Program-made: the position numbers and the translations under genes
Notes under the pieces: generated by a model
What the model saw: the letters and a program-made list of their open reading frames with translations, nothing else
The model's database searches: none
What the model was told of the DNA's origin: nothing
From: Mycolicibacterium phocaicum
GTDB lineage: Bacteria > Actinomycetota > Actinomycetes > Mycobacteriales > Mycobacteriaceae
Direction: 5' to 3'
NCBI RefSeq assembly: GCF_010731115.1
Contig: NZ_AP022616.1
Coordinates: 2,170,001-2,234,000, forward strand
Length of the DNA: 64,000 nucleotides
Part shown: positions 1-11,043 of the stretch, one piece after another
How positions within the stretch are numbered: position 1 is the stretch's first letter
Layout: each line of letters opens with the position of its first letter

Positions 1-1178
1 AACAGCAGCGCACGCCGCCGCGAACCCAGGTCGATGACGGACTTCCCCATCGCGACGAGGTCGCGCGCGGTCAGGGAGAACAGCTCGGAGCGCGGCACGG
101 TCTGGATGATGTCCAGCATCAGCTGGCCGGGCCGGCTCGGATCACCTTGCGACAGCGCCAGCGCCTCGTTGACGCGCCGCGAGATCAGTGGAATCTCGAG
201 CACATTGGCATTGCCCGCCGTCACGGTGAACTGGCCGATGAACCGGTGCTCACGCGCGGGCCCGTTCGGTCCCGCGCTTTCGCGCACCACCACGATGTAG
301 GGGTAGGCGCCGTAGCGCAGGTAGCTCGGCATGGTGGCCTGAGCGACCGCCAGCAGTTCGTCGTCGCCCGCGAGCGGTGGCAGCACGTCGCTGCGCAACT
401 TGGCCACGCCCAGCCGCGTCGCCGGGTCCACCTGGGCCTGCCCGTTCTCCACGGTGCACTGCTGGTAGCCCAGCAGGACGAAGTGCCCGTCGGCGAGCCA
501 GCGCAGCAGGGCCGCGACGTCGCGCCGGTCATAGCCGGGGAACCGGCCGTTGTGGTCGGCGTCGAGCGCGTTGGCCAGGCCGACGAGCGCGGCGTTCATC
601 GCGGGCGTATCGAGTTGCACCGCACGGGTGTCGGTCAGGGCATGCGGCAGCACAGCGGCCGCCTCGGCGACGGCCTTGCCGTCCCCCATGGTCGCCAGCT
701 GCACGTGAATCCAGGCCTCGTCGACGCCGTCGGCCGGCGCGCTGGGGTCACCCGCCGGACCCATCGCGACGACCTCGCCGGCCGCATCCCGCCGCACCCG
801 GAACTCCGGACTCATGATCGCGGTGTAGGCGACACCGATGCGGTGCAGCAGCACCATCACCGAGTCCATCAGCAGCGCGCTGTGATCGGTCACGATCTGC
901 AGTGCCGGGCCGAAGCGGCCGGGATCGTCGGCAGGGTAGATCGCGACCAGCGTCTCCCCCGTCGACCGGCGATGACCGAGTCGATAATGCGCGGCCAGCA
1001 ACTCCGGGGAAACCCGCGTCGCCATCGCGACGTCGATCGGGGCGGTGACCCCACCGTCGGCCGGCGAACCGTCGTTCGGGCCGCGGTAGGTGAGCAGGTA
1101 TGCCCGTGCGAGACCAGCGTTGCCGTCCGCACCGGCGGACCGCGTCGTACCGCTGAGTCCGCCCCGATTTTCCGTCAT
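1..1178 (-). CDS. gdh: NAD-dependent glutamate dehydrogenase, N-terminal part (runs off left edge)
   Basis: The open frame begins with an ATG at 1178 ([10 protein letters not shown]), preceded by AGGAG eight bases upstream, and stays open to base 1, giving about 392 residues. Segments such as [16 protein letters not shown] and [14 protein letters not shown] stretches match the N-terminal regulatory part of the very large (about 1600 residue) L_180-type bacterial NAD-glutamate dehydrogenases, which deaminate glutamate to 2-oxoglutarate. The position next to ettA is the same as Rv2476c/Rv2477c in M. tuberculosis. The catalytic domain lies outside the window, so the identification rests on the N-terminus and synteny. 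Confidence 0.85.
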   Translation of the reverse strand, partial: MTENRGGLSGTTRSAGADGNAGLARAYLLTYRGPNDGSPADGGVTAPIDVAMATRVSPELLAAHYRLGHRRSTGETLVAIYPADDPGRFGPALQIVTDHSALLMDSVMVLLHRIGVAYTAIMSPEFRVRRDAAGEVVAMGPAGDPSAPADGVDEAWIHVQLATMGDGKAVAEAAAVLPHALTDTRAVQLDTPAMNAALVGLANALDADHNGRFPGYDRRDVAALLRWLADGHFVLLGYQQCTVENGQAQVDPATRLGVAKLRSDVLPPLAGDDELLAVAQATMPSYLRYGAYPYIVVVRESAGPNGPAREHRFIGQFTVTAGNANVLEIPLISRRVNEALALSQGDPSRPGQLMLDIIQTVPRSELFSLTARDLVAMGKSVIDLGSRRRALL

Positions 1179-1233
1179 CCGACTTGCTCCTGACGTCGCG
1201 CCGTCGTGCCCCAATCGGCACGTACGTGCGACG

Positions 1234-2907
<1,674 letters not shown>

Positions 2908-3042
2908 GCCGTCGTCATGCCTTTCGTTGGCTGTTCGTCGTAGCGTTCTCGTCGCGCGCACCCCGACTCACTGGGATCGGGCGCGGTCCCGCGAAAACTC
3001 GCTGACCATCCTAGGCAAGCCGCCAAATCGCCCGCTGGCGCG

Positions 3043-3071
3043 GTCGGGGCGCCGCCGCTGGGCGCCCCGAC
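3043..3071 (-). terminator. Stem-loop downstream of the SSB paralogue
   Basis: Two perfect 11-base arms (3043-3053, GTCGGGGCGCC, and 3061-3071) enclose a 7-base loop just after the stop codon of the SSB-like gene on the minus strand. There is no T run, as is common for mycobacterial hairpin terminators. It could end the SSB transcript before ettA. Confidence 0.5.
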
Positions 3072-3078
3072 ATTCCCC

Positions 3079-3528
3079 CTACGCCGACAGCACCAGCGGG
3101 TCCGAGTTCGCGGTCTCGGGCGACTCCGAGGCCACCTCGGGCTCCGGCTGCGGCCGCTCCGGCTCGATCGGGCTCGGGCGCCGGGGATCGATCTTGACCT
3201 GGCAGCGCGCCATGTCCGGACCGACGGACGTCGCCCGCACCTCCATCGATGACCGGCGATTGCCCTCCTTGTCCAGGTACTCGTTGGTGAAGATGTAGCC
3301 GACGACCACCACCGGGTCGCCCTTGAACAACCGGCCCGCCACCCCGTCGGCCACCCGGCCCCAGCAGTTGACCGTGACGTACAGCGAGTTGCCCGGCTCC
3401 CAGCCGTCGTCGGTCTTCTTCCGTGAATTGCTCGCCATCCGGAACGTCGCGAGGTTGCTCTCCCCGGCCCGGCGCGCAACGACGTCGGTGATCACGTTGC
3501 CGACCACGGTGAAGGGTGTCTCGAACAT
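3079..3528 (-). CDS. ssbB: Single-stranded DNA-binding protein paralogue
   Basis: A 149-residue OB-fold protein. The N-terminal part (MFETPFTVVGNVITDVV, then FRMASNSRKKTDDGWEPGNSLYVTVNCWG) is the typical SSB strand pattern with the aromatic W and F positions used in ssDNA stacking. The C-terminus is proline- and glutamate-rich but lacks the DDDIPF-like acidic tip that canonical SSB uses to recruit partners, so this is not the main replicative SSB. The start at 3528 has GGAGA about five bases upstream; a second ATG at 3540 would add four residues. Rv2478c/SsbB occupies the same place in other mycobacteria, next to ettA. Confidence 0.82.
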   Translation of the reverse strand: MFETPFTVVGNVITDVVARRAGESNLATFRMASNSRKKTDDGWEPGNSLYVTVNCWGRVADGVAGRLFKGDPVVVVGYIFTNEYLDKEGNRRSSMEVRATSVGPDMARCQVKIDPRRPSPIEPERPQPEPEVASESPETANSDPLVLSA

Positions 3529-3605
3529 GTGCTTCTCCATCCATCCATTTCGGTGTTGCCGGCGTTCTCGTCGGCCTGTGCGTCCATTGACCCGTCAGGC
3601 ACCGA

Positions 3606-3642
3606 CAAAAGAACCGGCGCCGCCCTCGGGGCGGCGCCGGTT
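3606..3642 (-). terminator. Intrinsic terminator of the plsB2 operon
   Basis: A perfect 14-base stem (3612-3625 with 3629-3642, AACCGGCGCCGCCC) has a 3-base loop. On the minus strand it is followed by CTTTTGT, giving a classic hairpin plus short U tract about 55 bases after the plsB2 stop codon. Confidence 0.8.
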
Positions 3643-3695
3643 GTGGATGAATCGCGAACTGTGGATAACCCGGGGTGGGACTCACCGGGCCCGGG

Positions 3696-6053
3696 TCACT
3701 CCGCCTCGATCGCCTTCTTGGACTTGCGCCGCTGCAACTCGCGGACATCGAACTTGATCCAGCCGATCGAATCGACGGTCGCCATGTCCGCCAGGATCGC
3801 CCGCAACTCGGCCAGGAACGCGGTGCGCCGCTCCTCCAGGTCGGGTGCCGCCTCCAGCAGCTTCTGGTCGGCCACCACCTGCCGCGCCGTCGTGAACAGC
3901 AGCGCCGACACCGACTCGTTGCTGCGAATCCGGCCCTGCGCGACGTACTGCCGGCCGACGCCGAGCGCCCTCTTGGTCAGGTCCTTCTCACTGATGTCGG
4001 GCGGCGTGCCCCGCAACACGTCGGCGACCAGTTCGTAGGCCTCCAGGAACGGCCGCAGCATGGCGCCGGCGATGATCGGCCGTTTGGCCCGCAGCATCGC
4101 GTAGATGGCCTCACCGCCCTCGGCCAGCTGCTGCTCACAGTTGTCCTGCCACGACATCTCTTCCAGGATGTGCTCGCGGAACGACGCCGAGTCGGCGAAG
4201 TAGAACTCGAACTTGAGCAGGTCGCGCAGCCGCATCACCTGGGCCCAGAACGCCCCAACCGGATCGGACTCCGCCTTGGCGGCGTGCGCCATGGCCAGCT
4301 CGACGATGGCGGTCTCCAGGAACGCGTCGATGGTCGTGTTGCGGTAGAACGCCGCCTCGTGCTCGTTCTCCGGCGCGATGAACCAGACCGGCTGGCGGCC
4401 GCTGTCCACCGCGGTCACCGGATGCCCGCCGGACATGGCGTCGAGCGTGGCCCGGACCCCCTCTGGGGTGCGGAGCCGCAGAACCGAGTTGGTCATCGGA
4501 ATCTTCTTGCGCTCAAGGTAATCCAGCGCATCCTGCAGGGTGTGGTGCAACTGGTCGAGCGTCAGCGCCAGCCCGCGGGTGGTCAGCAGCAGCGCCGACA
4601 CCAGAGCCGTGGCATTGATGGGGGTGGCCCGCAGGATGCGCCACGCCACCTCGAACGCCATCTTCTGCAGCGCAAGGCGTTTGAGCGCGGGATCGGTGGC
4701 CACCGGGCCGTCGGGCGGCCCCAGCTGTTCCCGCATCGACACCGCTTTGGGGAACCGCACGTAGATCTTGCCGAAGTTCCGGTCGCCCTGCGCCTTGATG
4801 TAGTGGTACAGCCAGCTCAGGCCTTCGGGCGTCTTCTCACCGCCGCGGGCGTACGCGGCGTACTCGGCAGTCTCGTGCAACTGGTCGAAACTGATGGAGA
4901 CCGGCTGCAGCAGGATGTCCTCGCTGCGGCCGTCGAGGTAGGCGTCGGCGACGTATGCCAGCAGACCGAGCTTGGGGGGCAACATCTTTCCGGTCCGGGA
5001 GCGGGTGCCCTCGATGGACCAGTTGAGATTGAAGCGCTTCTCCACGATGTACCCGACGTACTCCTTGAGCACGTACTTGTACAGCGGGTCGCCGGCGATG
5101 TTGCGCCGGATGAAGATGACACCGGAGTGCCGGAAGATCGGCCCCATCAGACCGAACGCCAGGTTGATCCCGGCGAACGTGTGCACCGGCGGCAGGCGGT
5201 TCTCCTGCATCGCCACGGGCACGATCACGCCGTCGAGGTACGACCGGTGCGAGAACAGCAGCACGGCGGGGTGCAGCTCCAGCGCGTGCCGCATCGACTC
5301 GACCTGCTCGCGGTCGTAGTCGACGTTGGGGTCGAAACCCCGGCTGAAGATGGCGCGCCCGATCTTGGGGATGAAGTCGACGGAGAACCGGCTCCAGCCC
5401 GTCGACAGCTCGTCGAGCATCTCGCCGGCCTTCTCGACCGTCGCACCCGGGATCTTCTCCAGGCCCTCCCGGAACCGCGCCGACGCCAGCACCTCGGGCT
5501 TGACCAGCCGGGGTGACTTGTATTCGGGCCCGAGCAGCCGCAACTCCACCCGCTCGATGGCGAGCTGTGCCCGGCGCAGCACGAACCGCGCGAATTCCCT
5601 TGGGTTTTCGGCGGTCGTGGTGTCCTTCCACTGCTGCCGCAGCTGGCCCACCGTGGCGGGCTCACCGGCCACCACCCGGGCCCGCAGCGGGTCCTTGCGC
5701 AGGATGCGGCGCTGCAGCAGCTCCGGCGGCCGGTACCGGTCGCGGCCCGAGATGAGCGAGACGATCTTGGAGCGCGTCGGCAGGCCGGCGGGCACCCAGA
5801 ACACCCGGACGGGGACCACCGAACGGCTTTCGTCGGCGCCGAGCAGTTCCACCAGCCGGGCCAGCGTGCCGGGCGACGGCTCGCCCTCGGTCGGCAGCCG
5901 GAGCACCTCGAGGCGGGTATCCGGGTGCTGCTTGCGTTGATGGGCCAGCCAATCGTTGAGCAGGTCCCACTCGGCCGCGGAACCGACCGCGGTCAGCACC
6001 AGCGCGTCGTCCGTCGGGTCGAAGCTGGCGAGGTCGTCAGCGGTGTGCTTCAC
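3696..6053 (-). CDS. plsB2: Glycerol-3-phosphate 1-O-acyltransferase
   Basis: A 785-residue enzyme that transfers an acyl group to sn-1 of glycerol-3-phosphate, the first step of phospholipid and triacylglycerol synthesis, at the membrane. The acyltransferase motif HX4D is seen as FSHRSYLDG near residue 269, followed by GVIFIRRN and by [11 protein letters not shown], the other conserved blocks of GPAT. The GTG start at 6053 overlaps the plsC stop in GTGA, so the two are translationally coupled; a longer reading frame upstream lies inside plsC and is not conserved. The length agrees with M. tuberculosis PlsB2 (789). It is the last gene of the operon and is followed by a hairpin terminator. Confidence 0.93.
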   Translation of the reverse strand: MKHTADDLASFDPTDDALVLTAVGSAAEWDLLNDWLAHQRKQHPDTRLEVLRLPTEGEPSPGTLARLVELLGADESRSVVPVRVFWVPAGLPTRSKIVSLISGRDRYRPPELLQRRILRKDPLRARVVAGEPATVGQLRQQWKDTTTAENPREFARFVLRRAQLAIERVELRLLGPEYKSPRLVKPEVLASARFREGLEKIPGATVEKAGEMLDELSTGWSRFSVDFIPKIGRAIFSRGFDPNVDYDREQVESMRHALELHPAVLLFSHRSYLDGVIVPVAMQENRLPPVHTFAGINLAFGLMGPIFRHSGVIFIRRNIAGDPLYKYVLKEYVGYIVEKRFNLNWSIEGTRSRTGKMLPPKLGLLAYVADAYLDGRSEDILLQPVSISFDQLHETAEYAAYARGGEKTPEGLSWLYHYIKAQGDRNFGKIYVRFPKAVSMREQLGPPDGPVATDPALKRLALQKMAFEVAWRILRATPINATALVSALLLTTRGLALTLDQLHHTLQDALDYLERKKIPMTNSVLRLRTPEGVRATLDAMSGGHPVTAVDSGRQPVWFIAPENEHEAAFYRNTTIDAFLETAIVELAMAHAAKAESDPVGAFWAQVMRLRDLLKFEFYFADSASFREHILEEMSWQDNCEQQLAEGGEAIYAMLRAKRPIIAGAMLRPFLEAYELVADVLRGTPPDISEKDLTKRALGVGRQYVAQGRIRSNESVSALLFTTARQVVADQKLLEAAPDLEERRTAFLAELRAILADMATVDSIGWIKFDVRELQRRKSKKAIEAE

Positions 6054-7627
6054 CGTCGGCCCTTGGCGCTGCGCGGCGCATCGCCGCTGTCGTCGGGCGA
6101 GTCGGTCGGTTCGGCCGGCGCCTCCGCTCGGTGGTACAGCGGATTGTCGGGGACGTTGTCGTGCGGCCATTTTCGGAGGGTGTCGAGATACAGCTGCCGC
6201 ACCTCGGCGATGCGCTCCGACAGATCGTCGAGCGTCCAGTCCTCGACCGAGATCGGCGGATAGACGACGACGTCGACCTTGCCCGCGTGGAAGGTCGACG
6301 AATCGCGCGCGGCGATCACCTCCGCGTTGCGGATCACGATGGGCACGACGGGGATACCGGCAGCCATGGCCATCCGGAACGGCCCCTTCTTGAACTCGCC
6401 GACCTCGGTGGTGTCCAGGCGGGTGCCCTCGGGCGCGATCAGGATGGAAAGGCCTTTACGGGCAAGCTCTTCCATCTTGTGCAGGCTCTCGATGGCCGAG
6501 GCGGGATCATCGCGGTCGATGAACGCGGCGTCCATCACCTTGCCGATGGTGCCCATGATCGGGTTGCTCTCGAGCTCCTTCTTGCCCACCGAGGTGAAGT
6601 TGTCGCTCACCAGGGCGCCGGCGATCATCGGGTCGGCCTGGTTGCGGTGGTTGAAGATGAAGACCGCGGGCCGTTGCGCCCGCAGGTTCTCCGCGCCGAG
6701 CACGTTCAGGTCGATGCCGAGCGTCGCCATCAGCGCCTTGCTCCACGCCGAGGTGAAGAAGTTGACGCCCGTGCGCCGATTGCCGGTCAACAGGCCGAGC
6801 CCGAGTGCACCGGCGGCAACCGGCGCCAGGGACGCGATGCCGGCGAAGGTCCGCAGCTGCGCGATGGGGCTGCTGCCACTGCGGCTGGAGAACTTCAGCA
6901 CCGGCCAACCACGTTTGTCGGCAACGGATTCCAGCTTGGCGGCCGGGTTGGTGGGCCGCGGATTGCCGACCAGGTACATCAGGGCGACGTCTTCGTCACC
7001 GTCGGCGTAGAAGTAGCTCTTCGCCAGATCGACACCGTTGTTCGCCGCGAAATGCTGTGCGGCGTTGGCCTTTCCGGGGCCCCACAAGACGGGTCTGACC
7101 ACCTCACCGGTGATGAGTCCGTCCTCGTCCGTCTCGAACTTGTTGCACAGCACGTTCTTGATGCCGAGGAAGTTCGCCACCGGTTCCACCTGGACCGTCA
7201 GCGCCGACGAGCTCAGCACGACGGTGTGCCCGCGCGCCTGGTGCGCACGGACGAGCTCACGCATCTCGGGATAAATCCGCTTCTTGATGTGCTGGATGAA
7301 CAGCCGCTCGCCCAGCTCGTCGAGGTCACTGAGCGAATTGCCGTTCAGCATCCGCGCGCCCCGGCCGATCAGGTCCTCGAACTCGGCGCGACCCAGTTGA
7401 TGATTCACCGCGGCCTGCACCATGCCGATGAATTCACCGACGCCCATCTGGCGGCGGCGCAACCGGTCCTGCGTCATGATGACGCCCGTGAACCCCGCCA
7501 CCAGGGTGCCGTCCATGTCGAAGAACGCGCCGACCTCCGGCCCTTCGGGGCTGGCCAGAATCTCCGCCACCGAGCCCGGTAGCCGGGCGTTGCGGAACTC
7601 GCCCGCGTAGTCGTCGTCCGAACTCAT
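6050..7627 (-). CDS. plsC: HAD phosphatase / 1-acylglycerol-3-phosphate acyltransferase fusion
   Basis: A 525-residue two-domain protein. Residues about 30-260 form a HAD (SerB-like) phosphatase with DMDGTL at 37-42, SSS for motif II and [11 protein letters not shown] for motif III. Residues about 300-490 form a PlsC acyltransferase with HX4D (NHRNQAD, H near 327) and APEGTR. The second domain makes phosphatidic acid from lysophosphatidic acid; the phosphatase substrate is not known from sequence. A hydrophobic stretch ([14 protein letters not shown]) joins them. The ATG at 7627 overlaps the upstream stop as ATGA. It corresponds to Rv2483c, between plsB2 and the WS/DGAT gene. Confidence 0.92.
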   Translation of the reverse strand: MSSDDDYAGEFRNARLPGSVAEILASPEGPEVGAFFDMDGTLVAGFTGVIMTQDRLRRRQMGVGEFIGMVQAAVNHQLGRAEFEDLIGRGARMLNGNSLSDLDELGERLFIQHIKKRIYPEMRELVRAHQARGHTVVLSSSALTVQVEPVANFLGIKNVLCNKFETDEDGLITGEVVRPVLWGPGKANAAQHFAANNGVDLAKSYFYADGDEDVALMYLVGNPRPTNPAAKLESVADKRGWPVLKFSSRSGSSPIAQLRTFAGIASLAPVAAGALGLGLLTGNRRTGVNFFTSAWSKALMATLGIDLNVLGAENLRAQRPAVFIFNHRNQADPMIAGALVSDNFTSVGKKELESNPIMGTIGKVMDAAFIDRDDPASAIESLHKMEELARKGLSILIAPEGTRLDTTEVGEFKKGPFRMAMAAGIPVVPIVIRNAEVIAARDSSTFHAGKVDVVVYPPISVEDWTLDDLSERIAEVRQLYLDTLRKWPHDNVPDNPLYHRAEAPAEPTDSPDDSGDAPRSAKGRR

Positions 7628-9105
7628 TGTGCGGCACCCCCGTTCACTGCCGGCTCGGCCTGTTCGTCCGACAACTCGAACGACGCCGGAATGGCCCGGC
7701 CGTCGCCGCCCAGGGCCAGCACTTCGTTGAATCCGTCGAGCAGGCAGCGGGCCCACAGCTCCGGATCATTGATCGATGCCCGGTCGTAGCGGGTGCTGAT
7801 GGTGACCCAGCCGCTGCGGGAGATGAGGACCGCCATCATCGCGACGCCGGGCAGCGGCCCGATTCCGTAGTGCCGCACCACTTTTGCGCCCGCGATGTAC
7901 GTGTCGACCGGCGGACCGGGCACGTTGCTGGCCTGCACATCGGAATTGACCACCGAACCGGCCATGGATTCCAGCAGCGGATCCGGCACCAGGTTCAGCA
8001 GCGGTGCGACGACGCCCACGACCTCGATGGCGCGCTCCTCGCGCTTGCGGGTCATCTGGGCGCGCACCTTCTGGATGCGCTTACGCGGGTCGACGACGCC
8101 GATGGGCGCGGCGATGTTCACGCCGGCAAATCTGTTGCCGCCGGCGGGGTCCGAGTCGGACCGCACGTTCACCGGCACCGCCATGGGAAGTGATGCCACC
8201 GGGATGCCCTTGGCCTCGTGGTAGAGGCGCAGCGCGCCGCACAGCGCGGCGAGGTACGCGTCGTTGATGGAGCCCTCGGCCGCCTTGGAGGCCTTGTGCA
8301 GATCACTGAACTTGATGTCGATCGCCTCGCTGCGCGACGCCAGACCACGTCGTCGCAGCACCGGAGACGGCGGCGCCGCGGGCGTCATCACCCGCCGGCT
8401 CGACCGGACGTAGTCGACCACCCCGCCGACGGCGTCGGCCGGATCGCGCATCATGCGCCCGAGCAGCCCCGCCGCGCCGCGCGTTGCGTCGAGGACGTTG
8501 TTGGCGATGCCCTTCGGCAGCGCGTTGATTCCTTGGCGCGCAAGGTCATTCGGCGAAAGATCTTCGGGGATCGGCAACGGCGCCGACGGCCGTGGTGCGG
8601 GATCCCGCTCGAGGTCGTAGAGGTTCGCGAACATCTCCATGCTGCCGACACCGTCCGTGACGGCGTGGCTCATGTGCACGATGTTGGCGGCACCACCGCC
8701 CGGCAGCCCTTCGACCAACGTCGCCGTCCACAGCGGACGCGAGATGTCGAGCGGCGACTGCAGCGCCAGCTCGGCGAAATCGAAGACCTCACGCAGCGTG
8801 CCTGCGCCCGGGGCACGCACGCGGCGCACGTGAAAATCCAGATTGAAGTCGGGATCGACGACCCAGCGCGCCGCCGCCGTCGGCAGGCTCGGCATCACGA
8901 CCTTCTGCCGCAGGCGGATGGCCTTGCGGGACGCCTGCTCGAAACGCGCGCGGTACTGCTCCCAGTCCGGCGTGACGTCCAGCAGTTCGACGCCCATGAT
9001 GCCGGACCGCGTGCGGGGGTTGGCCTCCCCGCGATGCATCAACTGATCAACCGCACTCAACTCTTCGGGCAACCCGGCCGTGTCAAAGTCCGGCACGTCG
9101 CTCAT
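7624..9105 (-). CDS. WS/DGAT-family acyltransferase
   Basis: A 493-residue member of the wax ester synthase/diacylglycerol acyltransferase family (Rv2484c position). Such enzymes can esterify diacylglycerol with acyl-CoA, but many mycobacterial copies show little activity. The family motif HHxxxDG is here SHAVTDG near residue 146: the second, catalytic histidine and DG are kept but the first histidine is serine. The conserved second-half blocks SNVPGPP and NRFAGVNIAAP are present. The start at 9105 (MSDVPDFDTAG) has GGAGGAGAG upstream. It is first in the operon with plsC and plsB2, with an ATGA overlap to plsC, which supports a glycerolipid role. Confidence 0.87.
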   Translation of the reverse strand: MSDVPDFDTAGLPEELSAVDQLMHRGEANPRTRSGIMGVELLDVTPDWEQYRARFEQASRKAIRLRQKVVMPSLPTAAARWVVDPDFNLDFHVRRVRAPGAGTLREVFDFAELALQSPLDISRPLWTATLVEGLPGGGAANIVHMSHAVTDGVGSMEMFANLYDLERDPAPRPSAPLPIPEDLSPNDLARQGINALPKGIANNVLDATRGAAGLLGRMMRDPADAVGGVVDYVRSSRRVMTPAAPPSPVLRRRGLASRSEAIDIKFSDLHKASKAAEGSINDAYLAALCGALRLYHEAKGIPVASLPMAVPVNVRSDSDPAGGNRFAGVNIAAPIGVVDPRKRIQKVRAQMTRKREERAIEVVGVVAPLLNLVPDPLLESMAGSVVNSDVQASNVPGPPVDTYIAGAKVVRHYGIGPLPGVAMMAVLISRSGWVTISTRYDRASINDPELWARCLLDGFNEVLALGGDGRAIPASFELSDEQAEPAVNGGAAQ

Positions 9106-9218
9106 GGCTGTCGCTCTCCTCCGTCGTTGCCCAGCGCTGGACCCTAACGCTAGTCCGCCGCCGGGAACGGTGCGGGCAATACCGCTGTTGCCATGGCCAC
9201 TGCGCGGAGGCGTCGGGA

Positions 9219-9224
9219 TAGACT
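9219..9224 (+). promoter_or_regulatory. -10 box for tRNA-Arg
   Basis: TAGACT lies 12 bases before the first tRNA base, a TANNNT hexamer at the right distance for a start a few bases upstream of the tRNA. No clear -35 is seen. Confidence 0.45.
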
Positions 9225-9235
9225 TCGTCCGCATT

Positions 9236-9308
9236 GCCCCCGTGGCGCAACGGATAGCGCAGCGGATTTCTACTCCGTAGGTTGCAGGTTCGAATCCTGT
9301 CGGGGGCG
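9236..9308 (+). tRNA. tRNA-Arg (anticodon TCT)
   Basis: The acceptor arms GCCCCCG (9236-9242) and CGGGGGC (9301-9307) pair fully, followed by discriminator G. The anticodon stem GCGGA/TCCGT-type holds the loop TTTCTAC with anticodon TCT, and the T arm contains GGTTCGAATCC. It reads AGA codons, which are rare in this GC-rich genome. CCA is not encoded. The 3' half overlaps the end of the convergent membrane protein gene. Confidence 0.96.
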
Positions 9309-10181
9309 CTCATCGGTTTCGGCCTCGATGACCGTGCGCGACGGCGCCGTCCGCTCCCACAGCACCGCGCCCACACACGCCGTGATGACCCAGCCCGCGC
9401 CGCTGATCCCGCACCAGGTGAGCAGTGCCATCGCCACCCCGATCGGCCCGAAGTCGTCCCACCCGCGCAGCAGCGGCGGGAAGATCATCCGGGCGGCCAG
9501 CGGCAGGATGGTGCCTTCGATGACCACACCCGCCAAACCCGCGAACAGCAGCGCGCGCCACGCCCGGCCGCCGTCGCGTACCAGGAGCGCGGGGGTGATC
9601 GTCCAGAAGATCCAGACCGGGATCAGCGACACCGCGAAGAGCAGAACCTGGCTCCACCCGTGGTGCTCGGCACCGAACGCGATCCGTTCGCGGACCCCGA
9701 TCATCGTCAGATACAGGACGAACCACGTCACGCCGCGCCACAACTTGCCGCCCCAGCCGAACGGTTCGCGGCGCCAGGCCTTGGCAAAGATGCCGGCGAT
9801 GGTCATCGACATCGGGATGCCCCACACCAGGAAGCTGGCGACGCCGAAGAACGTCCAGTTGGACCGCAGACCGGACGCACGGCCGAAGGCGGCTCGGACA
9901 TGGTCGGTCAGCGGAGACGCCAGACCGAGCTGCCGGCTCACCACGACGCCGGGGCTGGCGCTGTCGGCGAACCCGGTGAGATAGCTGAACCCGATGATCG
10001 CCAGCGGGATGACCGTGGTGAACAGCTGGACCGACACCACGGTCCCCAGCGTGCCGCCATCGATCTCGTTGAAGCGGTTGACGACGGCGACGATGGGCCG
10101 CAGCTGGCGCATCTCGGCCAACCGCCGGTAGCGGTCCTCGACGCGCTGCCGCATTGCCGGCGATTCGGCGTCGTCGCTCAT
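9270..10181 (-). CDS. YihY/BrkB-like integral membrane protein
   Basis: A 303-residue protein with about six hydrophobic segments (for example VSVQLFTTVIPLAIIGFSYL, GVASFLVWGIPMSMTIAGIFA, LLFAVSLIPVWIFW and VAMALLTWCGISGAGWVI), resembling the YihY family of inner-membrane proteins whose function is unsettled. The ATG at 10181 follows GGAGGGGGA, a strong ribosome site. The last 13 codons (RPRQDSNLQPTE) are read from the antisense strand of tRNA-Arg, so the coding 3' end overlaps the tRNA. The true stop could be where the annotation places it, or the native gene may have been cut by the tRNA. Confidence 0.75.
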   Translation of the reverse strand: MSDDAESPAMRQRVEDRYRRLAEMRQLRPIVAVVNRFNEIDGGTLGTVVSVQLFTTVIPLAIIGFSYLTGFADSASPGVVVSRQLGLASPLTDHVRAAFGRASGLRSNWTFFGVASFLVWGIPMSMTIAGIFAKAWRREPFGWGGKLWRGVTWFVLYLTMIGVRERIAFGAEHHGWSQVLLFAVSLIPVWIFWTITPALLVRDGGRAWRALLFAGLAGVVIEGTILPLAARMIFPPLLRGWDDFGPIGVAMALLTWCGISGAGWVITACVGAVLWERTAPSRTVIEAETDERPRQDSNLQPTE

Positions 10182-10200
10182 GCTCCCCCTCCTACGGACC

Positions 10201-10248
10201 CCGGGCATTGTGCCCGGTCGGGGGTGCTCCGCGCGCCGAAACGGCGCG
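10201..10248 (-). terminator. Two tandem hairpins after the MspA-like gene
   Basis: CCGGGCA/TGCCCGG (10201-10207 with 10211-10217) and CGCGCCG/CGGCGCG (10232-10238 with 10242-10248) each have 7-base stems and 3-base loops. They lie right after the stop of the MspA-like gene and before the YihY-like start, so they probably end the former transcript. Confidence 0.5.
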
Positions 10249-10256
10249 AGGTGCGA

Positions 10257-10925
10257 TCAGACCGTCTTCGTGACGCCGTAGTACGCGACGATGTCGTCGG
10301 TGTCGGCAGTAGAGCTGGTCAGCGTCGCGTAGGAACGCAGGAACGACTGTCCGAGGCAGCCGTCGACCTTGATGTGGACGTCCTTGAGGGTGATGCGCGC
10401 CGGCGCGGCCTTGAACGACTTCTTGTCCACCGGCACCTGGGTCACCGTGCCCGGCTTCGGGTGGACCTCGATGCTGCCGACGAGCGGGAAGGTGACGCCG
10501 GTGGGAATCGCGCCGGTGAAGAGGTTCGCGTTGGCGGTCTGTGCACCCACCGACCCGACCAGTCGGATCTGACCCAGTTCGATACCGCAGCCGATCTGGT
10601 AACCGGCCTCCAGTGTGCCGCCGGTCAGGGTGCCTTTGCCCTTGCCCGTCACCGTGCCCGTGAAGGTGCCGCCGACCAGGTACTCGCGCGAGCTGACCGC
10701 GGTGGTCAGCGGCGCGATGGGCAACTCGGTCTCATCCTTCGCCGCCACGGTCAACGTCCAGCCGTCCGGCGAGGTGACGGTGGCAGGTTCGTCGGAGACC
10801 ACCACACCGGTATCCACCGGCGGACCCGCATCGCCGACCGGCGCGGGGTCAGCGTAGGCAGAGGTCGCCACCCCCAACGGGAGCAGCATGCCCACACCGG
10901 CAATCACGGCAAAACGCTTCAACAT
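10257..10925 (-). CDS. MspA-family porin-like secreted protein
   Basis: A 222-residue protein with a Sec signal peptide (LKRFAVIAGVGMLLPLGVATSAYA, cleavage expected near residue 25). The mature part contains SREYLVGGTFTGTV, then GTLEAGYQIGCGIELG, which resembles the MspA porin signature around LELGYQIG, and later VDGCLGQSFLRSYATL matching the RPFARLI-like end strand. It is likely an outer-membrane (mycomembrane) beta-protein. Unlike MspA it has two cysteines in the mature chain, which could form a disulfide. It is transcribed alone, away from echA14. Confidence 0.72.
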   Translation of the reverse strand: MLKRFAVIAGVGMLLPLGVATSAYADPAPVGDAGPPVDTGVVVSDEPATVTSPDGWTLTVAAKDETELPIAPLTTAVSSREYLVGGTFTGTVTGKGKGTLTGGTLEAGYQIGCGIELGQIRLVGSVGAQTANANLFTGAIPTGVTFPLVGSIEVHPKPGTVTQVPVDKKSFKAAPARITLKDVHIKVDGCLGQSFLRSYATLTSSTADTDDIVAYYGVTKTV

Positions 10926-11004
10926 GAACTTCGGGTACCTCTCGTCACCAACTGCACAGCAATCGCACAGTTATGTCGCAGATGGTCGCGCATGTAAAGG
11001 TTTT

Positions 11005-11018
11005 GACTCACGTGAGTC
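11005..11018. promoter_or_regulatory. Palindromic operator candidate before echA14
   Basis: GACTCACGTGAGTC is a perfect 14-base palindrome between the divergent MspA-like and echA14 genes. It covers the region expected for the echA14 -35 box, given the -10 TAGGCT at 11032-11037, six bases before the GTG start. This suggests a repressor site; the regulator is not identifiable here. Confidence 0.5.
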
Positions 11019-11043
11019 GAAACACAGGCCATAGGCTGAGGTT

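Noticed and set aside
3529..3757. Plus-strand frames across the plsB2 terminator
   Set aside because: They cover a hairpin terminator and coding DNA of the other strand; no protein-like content.
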